Position numbers and translations under genes: made by a program. The notes below the pieces were generated by a model. It saw nothing but the letters and a program-made list of their open reading frames with translations, ran no database searches and had not been told where the DNA came from. A DNA stretch of 64,000 bases. Origin: Amyelois transitella. Its lineage: Eukaryota > Arthropoda > Insecta > Lepidoptera > Pyralidae. Shown here piece after piece: positions 41,527 through 52,209 of the stretch. The stretch lies in the NCBI RefSeq assembly GCF_032362555.1, contig NC_083515.1, positions 5,677,001-5,741,000 of the forward strand. Reading direction: 5' to 3'. Each line of letters opens with the position of its first letter. Position 1 is the stretch's first letter.

Positions 41527-42850
41527 CTACTCTGTCAAGAAAGTAGCAGGAAAAGATCAATAATACACAAACTGTTTGTTATTCATCCAAATTTATTTTA
41601 TCACCTTCAAAATATGCTCCTTTTGAAACGATACACTTACGCCAACGAATAATCCAATCATCAAAACATTTTTTAAACGCTGTTTCCGGAATTGAGGTCA
41701 GTTCTCGCCGCGAATTCTCTTTTATGTCTTCTACCGATTGAAAACGGGTGCCACGAAGTGGTAATTTGAGTTTAGGAAAAAGAAAAAAGTCGGCTGGAGC
41801 CATATCTGGTGAATATGGTGGCTGCTCGATGGTATTTGTTGAGTGTTTGGTTAAAAATTCGTTCACAATGATGGCCTTGTGCGAAGGTGCATTATCATGG
41901 TGCAAAATCCAAGAATTTTCTTTCCACAAATCTGGCCTTTTTCGTCGGATTTGCTCTCTTAAACGCCGCATAACACTCAAATAATATTCCTTATTTACCG
42001 TTTGACCTTCCGGCAAGAATTCCGAGTGCACAACACCGCGATAGTCAAAGAAAACAGTCAACATGACTTTGACTTTTGAACGACTTTGGCGTGGTTTTTT
42101 CGGTTTCGGTTCAGTTGGAAGGCGCCACTCCGAAGCTTGTTGACTAGTTTGCATGTCAAACTCGTAAACCCACGTCTCGTCACCAGTAACAATGCGTTTC
42201 ATGAATGTTGGGTCGGAATTGACTCGTTCTAGCATGTCCTCAGCGACTCTCATGCGATTGAGTTTTTGAAAAAAATTCAGGTCTTTTGGGACTAGCCGAG
42301 CGGCAACATGTTTCATACCCAAATTATTAGTTAAAATGGTACGGATCGACTCGTGAGATACAGAAAGTTCGGTGGCTATCTCTCTCAAAGTTGAATGAGG
42401 ATTTTCAGTCACTATTTCCTTCACTTTTGCGATGTTAACTTCAGTTGCAGACGTTGATGGCCTACCAGAGCGAGGCAAATCTTCCATCACATCTCGACCG
42501 CTTTTGAACGCTTTGTACCACTCATAAGCACGAGTTTTTGATAAAGTCGATTCACCGTAAGCCTTCTGTAACATTTTCAGTGACTCCGAACACGATATTC
42601 CATTGGCAATGCAAAATTTAAGACAAACTCTTTGTTCGATGTTTTTATCCATTATGAAATTAGCAATACACACTAGATATGATATAACTAAAAATAGCAC
42701 TGTATTTAATGTAAACAACAGATGCAATTCAAACTCCGCGCCAAAATGGAAAACAGTTGTGCCAATCTAACAACAACAAAAAAAACAAAAATTTGAATTT
42801 GGAACCATAAATAAATAATCCATTCCCGATACTTTTCTGACTGAATGTAG
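41527..42850 (-). mobile_element. mariner element, apparently intact coding region
   Basis: A transposase frame lies between imperfect inverted ends: CTACTCTGTCAAGAAAGTAG at the left (after TA) and the partner CTACATTCAGTCAGAAAAGT on the minus strand at 42850, about 17 of 24 matching in the aligned core. Length about 1.32 kb is normal for mariner. The TIR divergence suggests the ends may no longer be a good pair even though the gene is open. Confidence 0.7.
41579..42652 (-). CDS. mariner transposase (DD34D), 357 codons, open
   Basis: ATG at 42652 begins MDKNIEQRVCLKFCIANGIS; a longer frame upstream starts only from TTG. An N-terminal helix-turn-helix pair is followed by the linker DLPRSGRPSTS, then a catalytic domain with GDETWVYEFD, HHDNAPSH and YSPDMAPADFFLFPKLK. 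The second and third aspartates have 34 residues between them, the DD34D signature of mariner. No stop or frameshift was seen, so this is the best candidate for a recently active transposon in the window. It catalyses cut-and-paste transposition at TA sites. Confidence 0.93.
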   Translation of the reverse strand: MDKNIEQRVCLKFCIANGISCSESLKMLQKAYGESTLSKTRAYEWYKAFKSGRDVMEDLPRSGRPSTSATEVNIAKVKEIVTENPHSTLREIATELSVSHESIRTILTNNLGMKHVAARLVPKDLNFFQKLNRMRVAEDMLERVNSDPTFMKRIVTGDETWVYEFDMQTSQQASEWRLPTEPKPKKPRQSRSKVKVMLTVFFDYRGVVHSEFLPEGQTVNKEYYLSVMRRLREQIRRKRPDLWKENSWILHHDNAPSHKAIIVNEFLTKHSTNTIEQPPYSPDMAPADFFLFPKLKLPLRGTRFQSVEDIKENSRRELTSIPETAFKKCFDDWIIRWRKCIVSKGAYFEGDKINLDE

Positions 42851-43837
42851 GTATATTCCAAAAAAATTATAAATGTAGATCGTTGTATTACAATATTTTT
42901 ACTATTGTTTGTGTTTTGTGTTCTTTAACACTTTGTTTTGTGCAATAAAGTTAAAACAACAACAACAATCAGACTATAACATGACCAAAACCATGCTAAA
43001 ATTGAAATAAAGAAACAGAACAGTAAAAGTAAAAGTATTTATTATGTCTCCATATTAATTAAACACAGAAAAATTACAAAAAATGTAGAAAGTAGTGGTG
43101 GAGACACGCGTCTGTTAAAGACTTAAGCCTGTGTAACAGTACGCCATGCTCTCACAGAACAGGTAGTTAAACAAACGTGTTCTTATATAAATTCTTAATG
43201 TTACGAATGCGAATACGCGTCTACGACCACGAGCGGCGGCATCCAGAATTAGCTACGATCTTGCTACGAGCCTATGCTACGAACCCGTGATAATATTTAT
43301 ACTACGAACCTTGTCAATTTCGCTACGCGTCTACGAATTAGTTTGGCCTATTTTTTCGCAGATATTTTTTCCTCTAAACAACTTAGCCGAATTTCTTACC
43401 GATAATGGAATTAAAATATCCTAGTCAAAATAGCTTTTATGTGTTTAAATAAAACAAAACGGTGCAATTATAAGAATTCCACAATTATTGCGTGAAAGTC
43501 TTCTTGGAATCAGTATCTTTTCGGAATCAGGATCTTCGACTTATTATGTATTTTGTCTATGAAGCAAAGAATATTTAAATTCAGATAGGTATACCTATAC
43601 ATAGCTCCGGAATCACGTGATTTAAGCGTGATTATGGTAGACGTCATAATTGTTCAGGTGACCACAATTAAGGGATGTTCTTATTATTTAATTATAAGAA
43701 TATCTTTTCAGATAGATATCTTGACTGGAAGAGATTTTTTTAGGGTTAGGTTACATTTCATTGTGTGTGGCATTATTTTTTTCTTTATTTATTAGTTTAG
43801 TTATAATATTATCTGCATATTATTTCTTATTATGTTG
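42851..43837. other. intergenic; short CTACG-rich patch, no gene recognised
   Basis: Bases 43205-43345 hold seven scattered copies of CTACG(A/C), including ACGCGTCTACGA near both edges, suggesting the degenerate interior of a transposon. The rest is AT-rich. Confidence 0.4.
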
Positions 43838-44580
43838 GTACATGTCAAATGTGCACGGACCCATAGGACCCGGTCAGTTGGGAGGCGTTCATGGGGCCGA
43901 AGCCAACATGAAGAGGCCCTTTGGTACCTTTTGTTCTAAAGTGAGATGGCTGCAGCTGTTGAGATCTGTCCCTTGATGAACCATTGGGATACACCAACGG
44001 ACAGCCCTCCACAGCTGCCAAACTATTTATCTAGTCTGGGTCATGCGGATGGGATGCTAGTGGATTGGATTACTGGGCTATGGAGTGAGATACGGACATC
44101 TGCCTTGAAAATCTCTCACATAATTTTGGTTAGGCAGATGGTGACTCGCTACTCATTGGCTATACAGCAGCCTGTGGGCACCCTAAATAAGCCACCATGC
44201 GGCGGCCAGGGCGCAACACGTTAAAAGCAGCTATAGGATGCCGAGAGGTGCGGCCCCGGTTTCACGAGCACAAGGCATGACCCCGTGCTGGTTTCCCCGC
44301 TATTACGCCATTATGTGCAATAAGTACACTTCCATCCTGGAGCATAGAATCTGCTCTTGCGACTCCACTCTGGCCGGCCGGCCAAGGCAAGCCAGAGGCG
44401 GGGGTCACTGTGTGTATGTGTGTGTATGGCGCATGTCTGTATGTTCCCCAGGAGGTAGGGTCCGTGGTGTCGCCACTCACCAATGGCTTCGCCACAAGCC
44501 GCCCCACGGAGACTGACTGCACTGGGAAGGAAACCGTTCCACAGAGAGCGATGGGGTCGTCACGTCCCTACGCCTTTATT
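43838..44580. other. unassigned GC-rich block, probably transposon-derived
   Basis: About 740 bp markedly richer in GC than its surroundings, open in short overlapping frames on both strands but none recognisable. It ends near CCCTACGCCTTTATTTC and an (ATT)n-like tail at 44580-44595. The sharp composition edges suggest a discrete insertion, possibly the 3' or untranslated part of a retroelement. Confidence 0.4.
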
Positions 44581-45079
44581 TCTTATTATTATTAATAAAT
44601 ATGAAGAACAAAATATTAAATAATAACTATTAACAGTTGCGTGTTTGGAGAGAGGTATGGGTGCGTTCCAAAGGATCATTGATTCAATCCCCAGATGTAA
44701 TAATTATTTCATAAGTTGTATTGGATAAACATACTGCCTTAAAAATAATGATGAAATGTTTATTTGCAACATAGCACACAATAGAGATATTCCAGTAATG
44801 TTAAATGGAGTAAGTTCAGCATGTTAAATTAATGTGTATAATAATAGGGCATGCAAAAGGTGAAATATTGTTATTTGATTTACAAAGTAAAGTGTAAAAA
44901 AGTAATAAAACCTACTTATGTTAAATTATTAACTGGGAGAAAACCTCATAGAGATAAATTGCACTTTGTGCAGCTGAATGTGTATACTCGTATATTGCAT
45001 GTGTATATTATTAAAAGGGTCGCAGAAGTCCTGCTCTAACTACCTCACTTCCCTTATTTGGGTTGTGGTCTTTAAGCCC

Positions 45080-45178
45080 GGTGGTGTTTATAAGCCTATC
45101 CCTAAGTCGCTTTTTACGACATCCGTGGGAAAGAGATGGAAAGTCTTTTTTTATTGGTGCCGGGAAGCACACGGCACA
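45080..45178 (-). repeat. family A repeat, 5' half
   Basis: Minus-strand TATAAGCCTATCCCTAAGTCGC to ATTGGTGCCGGGAAGCACACGGCAC. The tail half is missing. Confidence 0.7.
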
Positions 45179-45892
45179 AATGTTTAAAATATATGTGTGT
45201 TTGGGCGAACAACGTATAGGAGAGGACTATAGGAGTGGGCAGTCAGATTATTGGTCATATACTTGTTTTACTCCACTGACACGAAAATAATATATATCTA
45301 TTTAGCAGCTTGCTGTTGTCAGTTGAGTCTTCTTATATGAAAAAGAAAAATGGTCACCTTGTGCTAACAAATGAAACTTCTTATCATTAACCTTAAGATA
45401 CGTAATTAACGAAATCATTTAATCTTGTGCGTAATTATCAAAGTCTTGTAGGATTTCGTACATTCTACTGATTGTATCTCAGTGAAATTGCTTATTTCGA
45501 TTACAATTCAATTACGTATCAAATTAAGCTTATCTTATCTCGTAAAGAAGTGTGAGAATTCTTTGACGTCTCCTGACTTAACTGATTTTGGGCGCTCAAT
45601 TTTTTTATTGTGACGAGTTCAATGACTTGTCAAAACAAACTTTGTCTAGATCTGTCTGCGGCATATACATTTATTATCCGTAGTTTCATTTAAATCCGGC
45701 TAAAAGTTTTCACGTGAAAGAGCAGAAAATATACATAGGTACATTTTTATTGGTGTAGCTATATTTTTACAAATTTACGCATTAATATATAATGATTTAC
45801 CGCGCTTTCCTCGTGGACCAACTGATATGCACAACACAACTAGTTGTGCCATCCTAGTATCAAAGTAATTCGTATTACACAAGGTCCTTGGT

Positions 45893-46018
45893 TATAAACT
45901 TAATACTTATAAACTTGGGATACTTCTTTTAGGCGATGGGCTAGCTACCTTGAGATTCAAACAGTCAAGCAGCTGAAGGTGGCTTATTAGTCTTTTCAGA
46001 ACTGCTGGCTCTGTCTCA
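45893..46018 (+). repeat. family A repeat, internal part
   Basis: Begins TATAAACTTGGGATACTTC and stops at CTGGCTCTGTCTCAG, where a different repeat (GTGGCGGATTTACCAGCAGG) takes over. Truncated at both sides. Confidence 0.65.
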
Positions 46019-46515
46019 GTGGCGGATTTACCAGCAGGCTGAGTAGGCTGAAGCCTAAGGCGGCGGATTTGAGGGGGCGGCAAATTAAAAATTTAAAGAA
46101 CATATTTTTTTAAAATACCTTTAAATATAAAACTGCTTTACACTATATGAAAAATGAATATATAATGAGCCATCGCAAAGTAAAAGTTTCCGGGCGAGAA
46201 ATAGGCTATTTGACTGTAATAAAAATATACATTTCTTTTATGTCATCAGTCTTAATATTATTGTTTTGGAGCGATGTGTAATAACGCGAGATAAAAATAT
46301 TGCATTATTTTAACAAAATCCGTCTCACAAAATTAGGCTTTTTTATGCAGCTGTCACGTGACTAAAAACGAACGTGATTGGCTATTACTATTATGACGTC
46401 AATTATCCATAAACAGACTGTGGATCGTACTGTTCCTTAGTGTTCGCTATTATTTTTTAAGATTTTATAAGTGTTTGATCGCTCAGGATTACTCAGAAAA
46501 CATAGGTATTTAATA

Positions 46516-46674
46516 ATGGAAACCGATTTCGCGAAAGCTGACAGTCGCAACCTACCAAAAGACTTTTGGTAGGTCCACTTTTGGCAAAAGTGGACCCAAT
46601 AATGGTTGGCGTCTTCTTTAAAGACAATCCAGATTTCTATGCTGCCGAACTGAGGAATGTGAAAACATCAATGT
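46516..46674 (+). pseudogene. YqaJ-like ORF N-terminus, disrupted
   Basis: METDFAKADSRNLPK is followed by an insertion with a stop (TTTTGGTAG), after which VDPIMVGVFFKDNPDFYAAELRNVKTSM continues to a GTAAGT-like donor at 46674. The inserted bases are inverted copies of their flanks. Confidence 0.5.
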
Positions 46675-46828
46675 AAGTATATCTTGGTAACCACTGATTT
46701 TAGATCATGATCTGAAACCACTTCTTGCGAATATTCAAATCCATAGAAAATAGAAAAAAACGATTTCGTAGGAGATTTTATTGTTGTATTTGTGCATTTA
46801 GGCACTGCACAACATTTATAGGAACTCA
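46668..46828 (-). pseudogene. THAP zinc-finger N-terminus (transposase relic)
   Basis: MSSYKCCAVPKCTNTTIKSP has the C-x4-C spacing and position of the first THAP half. The downstream residues diverge and the rest of the finger and catalytic domain are missing. Confidence 0.5.
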
Positions 46829-47126
46829 TTTTAATAATTTTCACACATATGACGTGGCACAAGTTAAATAAAACAAGAGAAAATCAAAACTTTTCGAAAC
46901 ACCAACAAGCTTTGTATGATATTTACACGAAATTTACGTCACTGCATGCCATGGCCGCCATGTTGCTAAAAGTCGTGTTTTGGCGGCATATTTGAATATT
47001 GCATTTTCTTTTTCGATTTATTTATGAAATAGCTGTAATAAAGGCAGAAAAGTATTTTTGTAGGGCTCCTTATAAACAAATAAATAGCTTAAGATAGTTT
47101 TTAGAACTTTGTCAAATAGCCTATTA

Positions 47127-48540
47127 AAGGCCGATGACGCGTACCTAGTGAAGTTTTCCACAACTACCTATTATCGACCCCGCATCGCGCCTACCAGCTG
47201 TATTACCGATGGAATTGGGATTTTAATAGTTATTCTAACAGATGTTCCCAATTTCGTTTTTTGCAAGTAGGTAAGTAGGTAATGACAGGCACGTGGCTTA
47301 AATGTGTTGATGAATGAAGAAAGTGGAAATTTGTTGGTATTTTGTATAAAATAATTTTCATTGCGAAGCCGAGACGGGTTGCTAATTTATAGTACTTAAT
47401 ACTTTTGTTGAGTTAGTATCTCATTACACAACCCGTATAACCATATTTATTCATTTACTAGCTGTGCCCGCGACTTCGTCCGCGTGGAATAGTTATTTTG
47501 GGCATCATTGAAGCCCCCAAGGATGCTCCTTCCCCGATTTTTTTCACATATTCCATTATTTCTTCGCTCTTAATAGTTGCAGCTTGAAGTTATATAGCTT
47601 TTAGGAAGGCTTTGGCCTTCCTCGATAAATGGTGTATTCAACACAAAAATATTTTTTTCAATTCGAACCAGTAGTTCTTGATATTAGCGCATTCAAACAA
47701 ACAAACAAACTCTTCAGTTTTATAATATTAGAATAAATAAATGTAAGTGCCTATTTAAACTAAAAGAAAAATATTACCTACAACTAACAAAAGAAAAAGA
47801 AATGAAATTAAAGTTGAAACGCCTGTGCAATACTATCTACTTAAACCTATTTCACTTAAAAATAAGTAATAAATACCTATAACTACTATAATTAATAAAA
47901 TTACCTATGCTAATCCAAAAAAATAACATAAATTACGCAAAACTAACCTATTGGTATCTAAAATCTTTGCGTACTATTTCTTCTTCTACTACTACTTAAC
48001 CTAAAAAGAAATAGAAACTATTAATAATTTAGAATTTAAACAAAACAACTAAACCTATTTTATATAATAACAATAAAAGAAATTAAAATAAACTACATAT
48101 ATATTTAAAGACTAAAAGTCGCGCTGATTTCATTTCATGTATAAGTTTGGTGTTTCTATACCGATTTCGATGATTTGTTTTTTAATGAATAGGTACTTAT
48201 ATTATTTTTTAAGAATTACGAATGAGTGTGAGTGTTATTGGTATTATAAACGTCAGAGTTAAGAAATATAATCAGAAATCTCCGAACTGCTAAGCTATTA
48301 GGAATTACACGTGTTATTGTGAGTCAACCAAAAAAGATAGGCTTATGCTGTCTTGGGATATTTTTTTAATAATTTTATGTAGAATATTTCCGTTATACAT
48401 GGTTTCGCTGTAGCTTTAACCATTAAGGCTGCACACGCGACGGAAGCATAATAAATCAAGTAACTTCTCCCGTTTTCCCAACATTTCCTTTCACTGCTCT
48501 GCTCCTACGGATTGTAGCGTAATGAAAAGTACTTATACTA
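47127..48540. other. AT-rich intergenic with repeat fragments
   Basis: Includes a partial family C tail (about 47375-47455) and a repeat from GCTGTGCCCGCGACTTCGTC (47459) to a (CAAA)n stretch near 47700. No gene recognised. Confidence 0.5.
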
Positions 48541-48840
48541 TATAAAATCAAAATCAAAAATCAAAAAATCTTTATTTTTCTCTACAATCTATAAATACAT
48601 TAACAAAGTAAACAATATGTTGCAAATTACATTAAAGATTGTGAGAGACTAGTGCCTAAACTAAGCAAAGCTTGTATCTCAGAACACTAGCCTCTCCCCA
48701 CTTGGTGTACATAGTGTCATATTGTTATTAAAAGTAAAAGTATAAAGAAAAACAATAAAACATCGAGAAGCAATCTTTGAATCAATATATATAACAAAAG
48801 AAGAAAAGTTTTTTTTAAATGATTTATGTAATTTCTCAAA

Positions 48841-51660
48841 TTAAGCAATAGACTGTAACAAATTTTCTGTACAATTATAATCAAGACCTAATAAGTATTC
48901 TTTGATAGTCTTTTTACATAAGAATTTACTTTGAAGATGAATTTCCAATGTGCGATTAATCCCATTATACAGGAACGGACCTAGGTAACAATAAAAACGA
49001 TGAGAAAAGACCGTATTAAAAGCAGAAGTCTGAATTTTAGGGGGACGCCGAGATTGACAGTTGTTTGTAGACATATATCTATTTTCCTGATGTTGCTTGA
49101 TGATTGTATTCAAGATAAAAAGTTGGCGAACAGTTAGCACTTGCGACTCTTGATAAAGGACTGTTGTCGGAAATAGGATCGGTTTGAAAAAGCATACTTT
49201 CAGGAGTGCTCTCTGAGCGCGTTCAAGTCTAATCAGAGTGGTCTTGCAAGCACCACCCCAAGTAACGATACCATACGTAAGTATCGATTGACAGAGTGCA
49301 GTATATACCATTTTGACGATGCATGGTTCAGCAACATGCCGTAATTTCTTAAATATATACATTAGTTTACGGACTCTGCCAGTCATCACACTGATATGGG
49401 CCTGAAAAGACAATCTATTGTCAAGGGTTACACCAAGATATTTGACAATTTTTGAGCAGTACAGGGAAGGACAGGAGCAGGATTCAGAAGATGAGCAAGA
49501 AAGAGAGTGGGCTGTAATCGTAAGAGGAATTGAGTTTTTAGGAGGAGAGTATATAGAAAATGTAAGGTAACATGTTTTATTGACATTCAGGGTTAGCAGA
49601 TTGGATCGCAGCCAACACGACACACTATCAAAGCCGGATTGTGCAAAGCTGAAGGCTTGTTTCCAGGTATCAGCGGAGAATAGGAGTGCAGTGTCGTCTG
49701 CATAAGAAACAATTTTGCAATTAGGAATTTCGAGAGAGCAAAGGTCGTTTATATAAACCAAGAAAAGGGTAGGGCCAAGTATGCTACCCTGCGGAACTCC
49801 ATAACTGATTGGCAAATATGAGCTAGAGTGACCATTGATGACCACTTTTTGGCTACGATCACTGAGGTAACTTTTAAACAATAAAAGCTGATTACCCCGG
49901 ATGCCTAATGTTTCCAATCTGTCCAGAAGTATTGGAGCCGAAACCGTGTCAAATGCTTTCGCGAGATCTAGGAAAATTCCTAGGCACTTCCTGCGATTAT
50001 CCAAACTCCCAACAATATGGTCAGTTAGTTCATTCACAGCATCAGACGCTGACTTCTGTGCTCTGAAGCCAAGTTGATTACATGAAAGTAACTTCTTGTC
50101 CTCTAGAAATCGCATGAGACGCTTGTTGATTAAACGCTCTAGGATCTTGGACAGCGCAGGGAGAATAGAAATAGGTCGATAGTCGCTGACACGGCTGCGG
50201 TCTCCGCTTTTGAAGATGGGATAAACAATCGCCCTTTTAAACGCAGAGGGGAAAACACCTACTGAGATACTAAGATTGCATATGTGGGTTATTGAGGGGG
50301 CTAATACTTTGTTATTACGTATTAACAGAGCAGAGGAAATGTTGTCCCAACCAGCACTACAGTTTTCTTTTAGTGATAGTATGGTGTTTTCCACTTCCTC
50401 GATCGTACTTTCAAGTAAAACAAATGATTGTAGAGGGGGTAAATTGTTACCACTAGGGGAGTTTGGCCTGTGATAACTTTTAGACAAAATGTCTTCAGCA
50501 AGTGACTTGCCGACGCCCGAGAAAAAGGTGTTAACATGATCTACTGATTTTTTTGGTGTAGACATAGATTGGAGAAGGTCAGAAGGTCTGTGTGAGTCTT
50601 TGTTTAAATTTGTGACGTCTTTTATGGCATTCCACAACTTTTTTGTATTAACTCCTGCGTCTTGCAATAAAGATTTTTCATAATTCTTTTTAATTTTCTT
50701 TAGAAGAGAATTACAGAAATTACGGTATCTGTAATAAGTTGTGCGTAAAATTGTATTTGTAGGATGAATTTTAAGTTTTTTGTGCATTCTATCTCGATTG
50801 TGGATGCATTTGAGGAGACCAGGTGTCATCCATGGCTTTAGAGTTTTCCGACGATGGGTAGATGTCACTCCGACTGTATGATTAGAAATAGCTGTTTGAA
50901 GAATTTCAATAAGGTTGTTTGTTGCCTGTTCAGGATCAGAAGAGCTAAGAACGGTTGAAAAGTCAGCAATAGCAAGGGATTTAGAGATAGCATCATAATC
51001 TACTCTTTTAAATTTTTTTGGCTGAGAAATACATTTTTTTATGTCGAGCGATAGCAATACGGCGCTGTGATCCGTTAAAGATGATTGAATTACAAGAACT
51101 TGAGCACTGCTTGAAGTTTTAAGTATGGCATGATCAATACAAGTAGCAGTAGGAAATCTAGTAGGGAATGTATGTGTCGGAAGTAGACCATGGTGAGAGG
51201 TCATATTCAGATAATCCTCCGCATCAGAATCAAGTTCATCGGGAATAATATTTATGTTAATATCACCCATCACCAGAATATTTTTAAATTTTTGCAGGGA
51301 TTCAAGTAATGTGTTTAAGGAATTTATGAAATTAGTTTTATATCTATAGGCAGGTGGTCTATAAATACCTATAATTACAGTTTCAGGATTTAATTTAATC
51401 AAAAGAGCACTAGCCTCAGATATCTTAGGTTCTTCTATGGATATTCCTGATATGTTATTTTTATAGTAGACCAGTACCCCGTCGTTTTTATTGATAGGAT
51501 TTGTTGAGGAAATAGAAGAAAATCCATGAAGTGGCGGAAAAATCGGATTTGATTCCAAAAAGCACTCGGTAAGAATTATTATATCAGGAGTATCAAATTC
51601 ATTTAGTAAAATTTCTAGATTATTAAAATTGGCTGACAAACTCCGTATGTTTTGAGTCAA
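48841..51660 (-). CDS. non-LTR retrotransposon ORF2: endonuclease and reverse transcriptase
   Basis: The N-terminal AP-endonuclease shows TQNIRSL, TECFLE, IGIYRPP, GDININ and SLTDHSAVLLS blocks. The central RT has RPISILPALSKILERLINKRL, FLDLAKAFDTV, GVPQGSILGP and the catalytic YADDTALL. A C-terminal region follows (SYLSDRSQ, KYLGVTLDNRLSF, LTYGIVTWGG), typical of the CR1/Jockey group. The frame is open without interruption for 939 codons, and upstream remains open to a stop at 51840-51838 without any ATG (this position starts with TTG). Either ORF2 starts unconventionally or its ATG has been lost. Confidence 0.92.
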   Translation of the reverse strand: MTQNIRSLSANFNNLEILLNEFDTPDIIILTECFLESNPIFPPLHGFSSISSTNPINKNDGVLVYYKNNISGISIEEPKISEASALLIKLNPETVIIGIYRPPAYRYKTNFINSLNTLLESLQKFKNILVMGDININIIPDELDSDAEDYLNMTSHHGLLPTHTFPTRFPTATCIDHAILKTSSSAQVLVIQSSLTDHSAVLLSLDIKKCISQPKKFKRVDYDAISKSLAIADFSTVLSSSDPEQATNNLIEILQTAISNHTVGVTSTHRRKTLKPWMTPGLLKCIHNRDRMHKKLKIHPTNTILRTTYYRYRNFCNSLLKKIKKNYEKSLLQDAGVNTKKLWNAIKDVTNLNKDSHRPSDLLQSMSTPKKSVDHVNTFFSGVGKSLAEDILSKSYHRPNSPSGNNLPPLQSFVLLESTIEEVENTILSLKENCSAGWDNISSALLIRNNKVLAPSITHICNLSISVGVFPSAFKRAIVYPIFKSGDRSRVSDYRPISILPALSKILERLINKRLMRFLEDKKLLSCNQLGFRAQKSASDAVNELTDHIVGSLDNRRKCLGIFLDLAKAFDTVSAPILLDRLETLGIRGNQLLLFKSYLSDRSQKVVINGHSSSYLPISYGVPQGSILGPTLFLVYINDLCSLEIPNCKIVSYADDTALLFSADTWKQAFSFAQSGFDSVSCWLRSNLLTLNVNKTCYLTFSIYSPPKNSIPLTITAHSLSCSSSESCSCPSLYCSKIVKYLGVTLDNRLSFQAHISVMTGRVRKLMYIFKKLRHVAEPCIVKMVYTALCQSILTYGIVTWGGACKTTLIRLERAQRALLKVCFFKPILFPTTVLYQESQVLTVRQLFILNTIIKQHQENRYMSTNNCQSRRPPKIQTSAFNTVFSHRFYCYLGPFLYNGINRTLEIHLQSKFLCKKTIKEYLLGLDYNCTENLLQSIA

Positions 51661-52209
51661 AATATTTAAAGTTTTATTTTGTTTCGATAAATAACCTTGA
51701 ACATCCTGGGGGTCACATACGAAAGAGGATGCAACCGAGACACTGTCTATACTGTTTAGTAATTGATTACTATTTGGATCGAATTTTAAGTCTAATATAC
51801 AGATATAACTGGAATGTATGCACTGTGTAAGTAGAGATTATAGAAACAAATACAATTTTAACAGAGTAAGCGCATACGCATAAAGATTGGTTTTTGGTAT
51901 TATTAACTTTACGCACAATAAAATAAAATATTGGAATTTCAATCGCACAGTGTAATATCATATATGGTGAATAAGTCATATTTTGTTTATGTATAGAATA
52001 TTTTATAAAAATGTAAATTTTGTTTAAAAAAACGTAAAATATTGAGTCAATTGTACTGTCCATAAACATGCCTAAAGTAAGAAATTTTTTAAAATAATAA
52101 CTAGAGAACAAAAATTTGTTACTTAAGAATATTTCTCTAAATAACTGTTGATTTTTTTTTAGCTTAATTATAGGTAAACCGAACAGCGGCACAGTCGCGC
52201 CAGCTAACC

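Larger units (their letters stand above)
46199..47126. mobile_element. ISL2EU-like composite element, internally deleted
   Basis: Inverted ends ATAGGCTATTTGAC at 46201-46214 and 47111-47124, with AT possibly duplicated at the outer edges. Inside, a plus-strand frame at 46516 reads METDFAKADSRNLPK and then VDPIMVGVFFKDNPDFYAAE, resembling the start of YqaJ-type nuclease ORFs. A minus-strand frame at 46828 reads MSSYKCCAVPKCTNT, the opening of a THAP zinc finger. Divergent THAP transposase and YqaJ ORFs are the known plan of ISL2EU transposons. Only the N-termini survive. Confidence 0.55.

Noticed and set aside
41579..42727. Mariner transposase starting at the upstream position 42727
   Set aside because: That codon is TTG and the extra 25 residues are hydrophobic leader-like sequence from the 5' UTR; the ATG at 42652 matches the known family start.
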